From Chloroflexota bacterium (GTDB lineage: Bacteria; Chloroflexota; Anaerolineae; Fen-1058): a DNA stretch of 5,281 nucleotides. How positions within the stretch are numbered: position 1 is the first letter of the stretch; each line of letters begins with the position of its first letter. The position numbers were made by a program, and so were the translations under genes. Of the stretch, positions 1 through 4,922 are shown piece after piece. The notes beneath the pieces were generated by a model. That model did no database searches. It was not told where the DNA came from and was given only the letters and a program-made list of their open reading frames with translations. Where the stretch lies: positions 1 to 5,281 of the forward strand of contig JACRBO010000864.1 of NCBI GenBank assembly GCA_016219235.1, in the 5' to 3' direction.

Positions 1-789
1 CCCGCGCCGCCGTCCAGTCCGCGCTCGATCTTCCTGTCGCCGCCTCCCGACGACGCGGTGTTGTCGTGCGGCGGAACGATCTATCGGCTGGCCGAGAACG
101 GCTATCGCCCGATCGTACTCACGCTCTTCGGGGGTGATCGGCCGATCGGCGCGCCGTTGTCCGAATTTGCGCGCGGGCTGCATCAGCGTTGGCAATTGAG
201 CGACGCTGCGCCCGCCGCGCGCCGTGACGAAGATCGAGCCGCGTGCGACCAGTTGGGCGCGATGCTGATCCAGCTGCCCTTCGCCGATGCAGTCTATCGG
301 GTCGAACCTTTAACTCAGCGCTGTCTGTACGATTCGGAAGAGGCGATCTTTGGTCCGATGCGCGAGTCCGACATCATCGGGCGGGTAGCCGAGGCGCTGC
401 AATCCAAGTTGCGGCTGGCCGGGTCCAGCGTGCGCGTGTTTGTGCCGCTGACGGCGGGTCAACATGTCGATCACGTGATCGTGCGCGCCGCTGCCGAACG
501 CTTGAAGATCGATCTAGACTACTACGAAGACTATCCTTACGCGGAGAATCCCGATCGGATGCAGCACGTCTGGGGGCCTGCGCCAGACGCGCGGGAGGCC
601 GAATGGCGATCGGAAGTGGTCGAATTGAGTGAGGCTGCGCTGGCTGCAAAGATCAACGCTTTCCTGTGTCATCGTTCGCAAATCAGCACATTTTATCGAG
701 ATGATGACGAGGCGGCGCAGCGCCTGCGCGCGTATGCCGACGCTGTCGGGCAGGGTCAGCCGGCTGAGCGTTTCTGGCGGCAGCGCTGA
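1..789 (+). CDS. PIG-L family deacetylase (LmbE-like), 5' end outside the window
   Basis: The frame is open from base 1 to TGA at 787-789 (262 codons). The family is recognised from LSPPPDDAVLSCGG at codons 12-25, the position of the zinc motif (usually SPH-x-DD...GG), then ARRDED at about codons 73-78, FVPLTAGQHVDHVIVRAA at about 147-164 and YYEDYPYAE at about 174-182. PIG-L/LmbE enzymes are zinc-dependent hydrolases that remove acetyl groups from N-acetylglucosamine-type sugars (for example MshB, BshB). The specific substrate here cannot be told. In the family, zinc is held by His and the second Asp of HPDD and the last His of HxxH, and the first Asp is the general base. Both Asp and HVDH are present, but the motif His is Pro (codon 15, cct at 43-45), so activity is in doubt. 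The only in-frame GTG (58) lies inside the motif and cannot be the start, so the true start is upstream of base 1. No signal peptide can be judged. Confidence 0.88.
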   Translation, partial: PAPPSSPRSIFLSPPPDDAVLSCGGTIYRLAENGYRPIVLTLFGGDRPIGAPLSEFARGLHQRWQLSDAAPAARRDEDRAACDQLGAMLIQLPFADAVYRVEPLTQRCLYDSEEAIFGPMRESDIIGRVAEALQSKLRLAGSSVRVFVPLTAGQHVDHVIVRAAAERLKIDLDYYEDYPYAENPDRMQHVWGPAPDAREAEWRSEVVELSEAALAAKINAFLCHRSQISTFYRDDDEAAQRLRAYADAVGQGQPAERFWRQR

Positions 790-813
790 GGCTCAGCAGT
801 GCTGAGGCTCAGC
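785..813. repeat. Nested palindrome over the PIG-L stop codon; possible terminator stem without a T-run
   Basis: GCTGAGGCTCAGC occurs twice (785-797 and 801-813), separated by AGT. The whole block folds on itself: GCTGAG (785-790) pairs with CTCAGC (808-813), and CTCAGC (792-797) pairs with GCTGAG (801-806), with one G/G mismatch and an AGT loop. A further arm, CTGAGC at 826-831, can pair alternatively with GCTCAG at 807-812. The block overlaps the stop codon of the deacetylase gene. It could stop or stabilise that transcript, but no T-tract follows, so a classic intrinsic terminator is not supported. Confidence 0.5.
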
Positions 814-830
814 GGCGTTGAGGGTCTGAG

Positions 831-860
831 CTTACAAGGCATGCACGGCTATGTTATAAT
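831..860 (+). promoter_or_regulatory. Sigma70-type extended -10 promoter for tatA
   Basis: A perfect TATAAT lies at 855-860 and is preceded by TG at 852-853, making an extended -10 (TGTTATAAT). The best -35 is CTTACA (831-836, 4 of 6 consensus positions) with an 18-bp spacer. Extended -10 promoters tolerate weak -35 boxes. The predicted transcription start is about 867, giving a leader of roughly 47 bases before the tatA ATG. Confidence 0.7.
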
Positions 861-863
861 GTC

Positions 864-883
864 GTCAACAAAATGCTGTTGAC
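864..883. promoter_or_regulatory. Perfect 7-bp inverted repeat at the predicted tatA transcription start (operator or leader hairpin)
   Basis: GTCAACA (864-870) and TGTTGAC (877-883) are exact reverse complements around a 6-base spacer. The left arm covers the predicted +1 of the tatA promoter. This is where a dimeric repressor would block initiation. It could instead form a hairpin at the 5' end of the mRNA. No particular regulator is recognised from the half-site. Confidence 0.45.
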
Positions 884-913
884 AAACGGGGCATTGCCCG
901 GGAGGATGAAAAC

Positions 914-1093
914 ATGCCTGGTATTGGCGCGCCCGAACTGCTCATCGTGCTGGTGATTGTGATTATCATCTTCGGCGTGGGCCGCATCGGCAAGGTCGGC
1001 AAGGAATTAGGCACCGGCATCCGCGAGTTTCGCAAAGGGGTGTCTGGTGATGAAGAGAAGCCCGCTGCGTCGGAAGACAAGCCTAAGAGTTAA
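914..1093 (+). CDS. tatA: TatA/E-type subunit of the twin-arginine translocase (59 aa)
   Basis: This short gene starts at ATG 914 and ends at TAA 1091-1093. A good ribosome binding site, GGGAGG (900-905), lies 8 bases upstream of the start. The product has the TatA plan: a short polar N-terminus with Glu8, one hydrophobic helix (about residues 9-20, LLIVLVIVIIIF), an FG hinge (20-21), an amphipathic basic helix (about 24-43, with GKELGTGIREFRKG), and a charged Glu/Lys/Asp/Pro tail. TatA oligomerises in the cytoplasmic membrane and, with TatC, exports folded proteins carrying twin-arginine signals. At 59 residues it is short, as is common for TatA/E, and lacks the longer tail typical of TatB. 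tatC is not in the window, so this is a stand-alone subunit gene with its own promoter and terminator. Whether it is TatA or a second paralogue cannot be decided. Confidence 0.88.
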   Translation: MPGIGAPELLIVLVIVIIIFGVGRIGKVGKELGTGIREFRKGVSGDEEKPAASEDKPKS

Positions 1094-1110
1094 CGTGGCC
1101 TATCTAAATG

Positions 1111-1147
1111 AAACAGCCGCCCGATGATGGCGGCTGTTTTGTTGTTT
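1111..1147 (+). terminator. Intrinsic terminator of tatA, possibly shared with the convergent LysM gene
   Basis: An 11-bp perfect stem, AAACAGCCGCC (1111-1121) with GGCGGCTGTTT (1129-1139), encloses a 7-base loop. It is followed by the T-rich run TTTTGTTGTTT (1137-1147). It begins 17 bases after the tatA stop codon. The complement of the left arm gives only a short T-run on the minus strand, so termination of the LysM gene, whose stop is at 1165, is possible but weaker. Confidence 0.9.
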
Positions 1148-1164
1148 AAGCACAAGCGCGGCGT

Positions 1165-1935
1165 TTACGGCACGCGATAGGTGGCGATGAGCCGGCCATC
1201 GGGATCGCGCAAGTAGGCGACCGTGCCGGTGGCCCCCCAGCGGGCGTCAACTTGCCCCCAGTAGAGATCGGTGGCAAGGTTGACCCCGCTGCCGGTGTGT
1301 ACTTTGACTTCGGCATTGGACAGCAGCGTTAGATCAGGGAAGGTAAATTTGTGGCCCTCGCCATCGGCCAGCGTCCAACCGACGAGGTTGACCTTTGCGC
1401 CGATATTCGTGAGCACCACCTGCTCCTGGCTAAACGTGCCGCCGTTGTTGATTTCGCGGATCGTGACGAAGGCGTCACCCAGGGCGATAACTTCGGTGGC
1501 CGTGATCGCGGGTCGCGGGCGGATGGGCGTGGGCGTCGGCACGGGCAATGAGCCATCCGCGCCCGGAATAATCAACCGCTGCCCGATCGAAAGCAGATCG
1601 CCGTTCGTCAGATTGTTGGCGGCCAGCAGTTGATTGACCGACAGGTCGAAGTCGCGCGCAAGGCTGCTTAGTGTATCGCCTTCTTTGACTGTGTATTGAG
1701 AAGCCCGCGCAGCGACGGTGGGTGAGGCGGCGGGAGCCGCTATCGTCAAGGGCACGGCGGTCGGAACGAGGCTGCCGCCGGCGCCGGCCGGAACGTTCGG
1801 GCTTGTTGCAATCGGCGTCGGCACGACACGCGGCGCAGCGCGACCCGCATCCCACACGTTGAGCACGATCAGCGTAACCGCGACCGACACAATGACATTC
1901 AAGCCGAGAAACACCGCCAGCTGACGCAGATTCAT
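1165..1935 (-). CDS. Membrane-anchored LysM and lamin-tail domain protein
   Basis: The product is 256 residues from ATG 1933-1935 to TAA 1165-1167. Residues about 6-27 form one hydrophobic segment (LAVFLGLNVIVSVAVTLIVL), a signal anchor or uncleaved signal peptide. Residues 30-78 are a low-complexity Ala/Pro/Thr linker. Residues about 80-124 are a LysM domain (YTVKEGDTLSSLARDF ... NLTNGDLLSIGQRLIIP), a fold that binds N-acetylglucosamine polymers such as peptidoglycan. Residues 130-146 are a second linker (PVPTPTPIRP). Residues about 150-254 match the Ig-like lamin-tail domain (VLTNIGAKVNLVGWTLAD, then FTFPDLTLLSNAEVKV). The protein is therefore expected outside the membrane and tied to the wall. 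No catalytic domain is visible, so its role is unknown. In-frame starts at 1974 and 1983 exist, but both lie upstream of the predicted transcription start (about 1956). The signal-anchor start at 1935 is preferred, although its ribosome site is weak. Confidence 0.85.
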   Translation of the reverse strand: MNLRQLAVFLGLNVIVSVAVTLIVLNVWDAGRAAPRVVPTPIATSPNVPAGAGGSLVPTAVPLTIAAPAASPTVAARASQYTVKEGDTLSSLARDFDLSVNQLLAANNLTNGDLLSIGQRLIIPGADGSLPVPTPTPIRPRPAITATEVIALGDAFVTIREINNGGTFSQEQVVLTNIGAKVNLVGWTLADGEGHKFTFPDLTLLSNAEVKVHTGSGVNLATDLYWGQVDARWGATGTVAYLRDPDGRLIATYRVP

Positions 1936-1962
1936 AGCCTTCACCGCCTGGGAGTTAGCCGG

Positions 1963-1991
1963 ATGATAACACATCGAGATCACACCGTCAA
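1963..1991 (-). promoter_or_regulatory. Sigma70-type promoter for the LysM gene, overlapping the maf start codon
   Basis: Read on the minus strand, TTGACG (1991-1986, 5 of 6 matches) is followed after exactly 17 bp by TATCAT (1968-1963, 5 of 6), with TG one base upstream of the -10 (extended -10). Transcription should start at about 1956, giving a leader of roughly 20 bases to the ATG at 1935. The -10 hexamer is the complement of the first two maf codons (ATG ATA). The divergent genes have only 27 bp between their starts. Confidence 0.65.
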
Positions 1992-2664
1992 TGCAACTGT
2001 GCTGCTTGCTTCGGCTTCACCGCGCCGCCGCGAGTTGATCAAACTGCTGGGCCTGCCCGTCGAAACGACCGCAGCCGATATCGACGAAACGCCGCTCGAT
2101 CATGAATCTGCCGCCAACATGGCTATCCGGTTAAGTCAGGCGAAAGCGCAGTCGGTAGCAGCCCTGATCCCTGATCTTTCAATCCGGATCATCATCGCTT
2201 CCGATACCATCGTCTCGCTCGATGGCGAACCACTGGGCAAACCGATCGATGCCGCCGATGCCCGATCGATGTTGCGGCACCTGCGCGATCGCGTTCATCA
2301 AGTCCATACCGCCGTTACTTTGATCGATCCCGCGTCCGATCGCGTGATTACTGATCTCGCAACGAGTGACGTTCGGATGCGTGCCTATTCCGATCAAGAA
2401 ATCGACGACTACATCGCCAGCGGCGATCCTTTCGATAAAGCCGGCGCGTATGCCATTCAACACAGCGGCTTCAAGCCCGCCGAGAACTTCGCGCACTGCT
2501 ACGCCAATGTCATGGGCCTGCCACTGTGCCATGTCGTGCGCTCTTTACGCAAGTTGGGCATTGAACCCGTCAATGATGTGCCCACTGCCTGTCAGGCGTA
2601 CTTGAACTATCAGTGTCCGATGTACGAATCGATCCTGAATAGTAACCGGTCAACTGGTGAATAG
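1963..2664 (+). CDS. maf: Maf family nucleoside triphosphate pyrophosphatase (dTTP/UTP-type)
   Basis: The product is 233 residues. The start is ATG 1963 with GGGAG (1950-1954) 8 bases upstream. Family motifs are clear: LLASASPRRREL (14-25), ADIDET (38-43), ASDTIVSLDGEPLGKP (79-94, with the catalytic Asp81), VHQVHTAVTL (111-120), DDYIASGDPFDKAGAYAIQ (148-166) and YANVMGLPL (180-188). Maf enzymes hydrolyse non-canonical or excess nucleoside triphosphates to the monophosphate plus pyrophosphate in the cytoplasm, and some members affect septum formation. SPRRREL together with AYAIQ resembles the YhdE/Maf dTTP- and UTP-hydrolysing subgroup rather than the YceF m7GTP subgroup (inference). The protein is longer than the usual 190-210 residues. 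The extra tail after residue 203 holds Cys210 and Cys218, and its last residues are encoded by the 7-bp repeat tract, which also provides the TAG stop. No convincing promoter is seen upstream. Confidence 0.93.
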   Translation: MITHRDHTVNATVLLASASPRRRELIKLLGLPVETTAADIDETPLDHESAANMAIRLSQAKAQSVAALIPDLSIRIIIASDTIVSLDGEPLGKPIDAADARSMLRHLRDRVHQVHTAVTLIDPASDRVITDLATSDVRMRAYSDQEIDDYIASGDPFDKAGAYAIQHSGFKPAENFAHCYANVMGLPLCHVVRSLRKLGIEPVNDVPTACQAYLNYQCPMYESILNSNRSTGE

Positions 2665-2795
2665 TAACTGGTCAATTGGCAACTGGTAACCAGCAACCGG
2701 TCAACTGGTCACCGATTACCTACCAATCACCGATTACCAGTTACCAATCACCAATCACTTATCACTTTTCACTCGTCACGCTCCACCACTCACGC
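2641..2795. repeat. Degenerate 7-bp repeat tract with inverted architecture
   Basis: This tract fills the maf-transpeptidase gap and the last eight maf codons. In the right half, AC dinucleotides recur at exactly 7-bp steps at 2722, 2729, 2736, 2743, 2750, 2757, 2764, 2771, 2778, 2785 and 2792, with units such as ACCAATC, ACCGATT, ACCAGTT, ACTTATC and ACTCGTC. The left half has AACTGGT-like units spaced 6-8 bp apart (AA at 2644, 2652, 2660, 2666, 2674, 2681, 2688, 2695, 2703). Left and right halves are roughly reverse complements. ATTGGcAACTGGTAA (2675-2689) pairs with TTACCAGTTaCCAAT (2734-2748) at 14 of 15 positions around a 44-base loop. The period is not a multiple of three and the tract looks non-coding. 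It resembles the short heptanucleotide repeats known from cyanobacteria, though the unit sequence differs. Confidence 0.85.
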
Positions 2796-2801
2796 TATAA
2801 T
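2773..2801 (+). promoter_or_regulatory. Promoter of the transpeptidase gene, predicting a leaderless mRNA
   Basis: A perfect TATAAT (2796-2801) lies 17 bp after TCGTCA (2773-2778, 4 of 6 matches to TTGACA). The ATG begins at 2809, 7 bases after the hexamer, which is the usual distance from a -10 box to +1. Transcription should therefore start at or next to the A of the ATG. No purine-rich ribosome binding site occurs in the preceding 30 bases, which agrees with leaderless initiation. The -35 box lies inside the 7-bp repeat tract. Confidence 0.72.
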
Positions 2802-2808
2802 CTTTGCC

Positions 2809-4905
2809 ATGCTCAAACGACTTGCCTTACTCATCGTGATCTTCGCCGTCGCGTGCAGCAGCGGCCCGCAGACCCCGCCGCCGCCCACCGTCGAACCGAC
2901 CCTCGACGCGCCCGCGCCCGATGAAACCGCGCAGACCTTCCTAACGCTCTGGGAACAGGCCGACTATCTGTCGATGTTCAACTTGCTCACCGTCAGGACA
3001 CAGGCGGGCCTCACGCCCGATACCTTTGCCAACCGCTACAACGCCGCGCAGAGCACAGCCGGGGTCAAGTTCGTGCGGGCGCAGTTGCGAGCGGTGCTGC
3101 GCGACAATGCGACTACGCACGCTAATTTCCACGTTGAATGGGACACGGTGTTGTTTGGAACATTGAGTGCCGACAATGAACTCACCTTGACTTTGGAAGA
3201 TGGCGCGTGGCGTGTAGCCTGGAACGACGGTGTAATCTGGCCCGGTCTGGAAGACAATGGCGCATTTCAAGTGGAGTATCAAATTCCGCGCCGCGCCAAC
3301 ATCTACGATCGCGAAGGCAAGGGCCTGGCCGTCGAAGGCAAACTGGTCACCGTCGGAATCGTGCCCGGCGACATTGAAGATGAAGCGGCCCTGCTGGCCG
3401 GTCTCAGCCCGATCATCAAACTCAGCCCGGAGGACATCAAAGTCAAATACGCGGGTGCACAGGCCGACTGGTTCGTGCCAATTGCCGACATCGCGTTTGA
3501 GACCAGTCAGGCCAACAACGATTTCTTGAAAACGCCCGGCCTGCAGCGGCGGGAACGATCCTCACGCATCTACACCGGCATCGCGCCATTGGCGATTGGC
3601 TACATCAGTCAGATCACGCAGGAGAATCTGGCCGAATGGAAAGAGCGCGGCTATCGCGGCGATGAGTGGGTGGGCGCCAGCGGCCTCGAAGCATGGGGCG
3701 AACCCTACCTGGCGGGCACGCATGGTGGCAAACTCACGATCATTGACGGCAAAGGCCAGATCGCCAGTGTGGCCGCCGATGTGCCGGCCACACCCAGCCG
3801 CAGCCTCTACACCAGCATCGATCGGATTTTGCAGGAGGCGGTGGACAACATCTTGATCGGCCACACCGGCGCGATCGTCGTGTTGGATCCCAACAACGGC
3901 GAAGTGCTGGCGATGTCGAGCTATCCGTCGTTCAATCCCAACGCCATCGTCAGTCCCGAAACGGCCACACAGCCCGCTGAAACGTCATTCTTCAATCGGG
4001 CCGCGCAGGGCGCGTATCCGCCCGGCTCGACGTTCAAGATCATCACGATGGCGGCTGGCATGGAAGTGGCGGGGCTTAATCGCAACTCGCCGTTCTTCGA
4101 TCCCGGTTACTGGGACGGTTTCGGCGAAGCCTTCCGCAAGTTGAACTGGAAGCCGGGCGGCGACGGCGCGATCGATCTGGTGACGGGCCTCAGCGCCTCG
4201 AATAACACGGTCTTCTACGAAGTGGGCAAGCGTGTGCAAGAGGTCGATCAATTTGGGCTGCCCAACATGGCGCGGGCGTTTGGTTTGGGCGCGACCACCG
4301 GCATCAGCGGCGTCATCGAAGTGCCGGGCGTCATCCCCGATCCCGATTGGAAGATCAAAGAACTAGGCGAAGTGTGGGTGCCCGGCGACGGCGTCAACAT
4401 GGCGATCGGGCAAGGTTACGTGCAGGCCACGCCGCTGCAAATGGCCACCGCCTACGCGGCGATCGCGAACGGCGGCACGGTCTATCGGCCGCGGTTGATC
4501 CAGAAGATCGGATCGAGCAACGAGCCGCCGGAAGAAATCTTCCCGGCTGAGGTCATGAATCAATTGCCCATCACGCCTGAAAATTTGCAGGCCATTCAAG
4601 ATGGTTTGCGCGGTGTGATCACGAGTCCCAAAGGCACGGCGGGCTTTGTTTTCAAGGGTTTTCCGCAGACCGTGGCCGGCAAGACCGGCACGGCGGAGAC
4701 CGGCGGCGCAGGCGTGACCTCGCACGCGTGGTTCGTGTGCTATGCGCCCGCTGAGAATCCAAAGATCGTGGTGGCCGTCTTCCTCGAAAATGGCGGACAG
4801 GGTTCATACAACGCCGCCCCATTGGCGCGACAGGTGCTGGAGACGTACTTCGGTTTGCCGTTGACGCCCCTGCCCACCACGCCGCCCGCGCTGGTCGATC
4901 GATGA
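2809..4905 (+). CDS. Class B penicillin-binding protein (peptidoglycan transpeptidase), putative lipoprotein with MecA_N-like domain
   Basis: The product is 698 residues, ATG 2809 to TGA 4903-4905. It cross-links peptidoglycan stem peptides outside the membrane. Residues 1-15 are a lipoprotein-type signal (MLKR, hydrophobic core, AVA) before Cys16, followed by a Pro/Thr linker. Residues about 36-147 look like the NTF2-like MecA_N domain (ETAQTFLTLWEQADYLSMF at the start, LEDGAWRVAW near the end). Residues about 158-325 are the dimerisation/pedestal region (PRRANIYDREGKGLA). Residues about 335-680 are the transpeptidase, with STFK (Ser407 nucleophile, Lys410), SNN (464-466, the SxN motif), GQGYVQATPLQMA (534-546) and KTGT (625-628). 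All catalytic motifs are intact. The architecture resembles MecA/PBP2a and B. subtilis PbpC more than the RodA partner PBP2. No glycosyltransferase domain is present. The gene has its own promoter, and no shape or division gene is adjacent. Whether it has low beta-lactam affinity cannot be told from motifs. Confidence 0.92.
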   Translation: MLKRLALLIVIFAVACSSGPQTPPPPTVEPTLDAPAPDETAQTFLTLWEQADYLSMFNLLTVRTQAGLTPDTFANRYNAAQSTAGVKFVRAQLRAVLRDNATTHANFHVEWDTVLFGTLSADNELTLTLEDGAWRVAWNDGVIWPGLEDNGAFQVEYQIPRRANIYDREGKGLAVEGKLVTVGIVPGDIEDEAALLAGLSPIIKLSPEDIKVKYAGAQADWFVPIADIAFETSQANNDFLKTPGLQRRERSSRIYTGIAPLAIGYISQITQENLAEWKERGYRGDEWVGASGLEAWGEPYLAGTHGGKLTIIDGKGQIASVAADVPATPSRSLYTSIDRILQEAVDNILIGHTGAIVVLDPNNGEVLAMSSYPSFNPNAIVSPETATQPAETSFFNRAAQGAYPPGSTFKIITMAAGMEVAGLNRNSPFFDPGYWDGFGEAFRKLNWKPGGDGAIDLVTGLSASNNTVFYEVGKRVQEVDQFGLPNMARAFGLGATTGISGVIEVPGVIPDPDWKIKELGEVWVPGDGVNMAIGQGYVQATPLQMATAYAAIANGGTVYRPRLIQKIGSSNEPPEEIFPAEVMNQLPITPENLQAIQDGLRGVITSPKGTAGFVFKGFPQTVAGKTGTAETGGAGVTSHAWFVCYAPAENPKIVVAVFLENGGQGSYNAAPLARQVLETYFGLPLTPLPTTPPALVDR

Positions 4906-4922
4906 TCAAGTGATCAGATCGA
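4895..4922. repeat. GATC-rich stem-loop spanning two abutting convergent stop codons
   Basis: TCGATC (4895-4900) pairs with GATCGA (4917-4922), and TGATC (4903-4907) pairs with GATCA (4912-4916). A two-base bulge (GA, 4901-4902) and an AAGT loop complete the structure. It covers TGA of the transpeptidase (4903-4905) and the complement of the TGA of the prenyltransferase (4906-4908). Because it is nearly symmetrical it would form in both transcripts. It has no flanking T-run, so a role as a bidirectional terminator is only a suggestion. Confidence 0.4.

Noticed and set aside
58..60. GTG as the start codon of the deacetylase gene
   Set aside because: It falls inside the DDAV...GG active-site motif, the frame is open upstream to base 1, and no ribosome site precedes it.
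879..884. Perfect TTGACA as a -35 box for a second tatA promoter
   Set aside because: The bases 17 bp downstream (GAGGAT) do not resemble a -10 box. The hexamer is better explained as the right arm of the inverted repeat.
865..1080. 71-codon minus-strand open frame across tatA
   Set aside because: It is the complement of tatA with low-complexity Ser/Met/Pro content and no ribosome site. The plus-strand TatA has motifs, promoter and terminator.
1936..1983. Upstream starts (1974 ATG, 1983 GTG) for the LysM gene
   Set aside because: They would add a polar stretch before the signal anchor and lie upstream of the predicted transcription start at about 1956.
914..2664. A functional cassette linking tatA, LysM protein and maf
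   Set aside because: The strand switches, the terminator at 1111-1147 and the separate promoters argue for independent genes. No shared pathway is evident.
2641..2795. CRISPR array
   Set aside because: Units are 7 bp with drift, there are no long identical repeats with unique spacers, and no cas genes are nearby.
2676..2924. 82-codon plus-strand open frame through the repeat tract
   Set aside because: Its first half is translated repeat (TYQSPITSYQSPIT-like) and its second half is an off-frame reading of the transpeptidase start. It has no ribosome site and no family resemblance.
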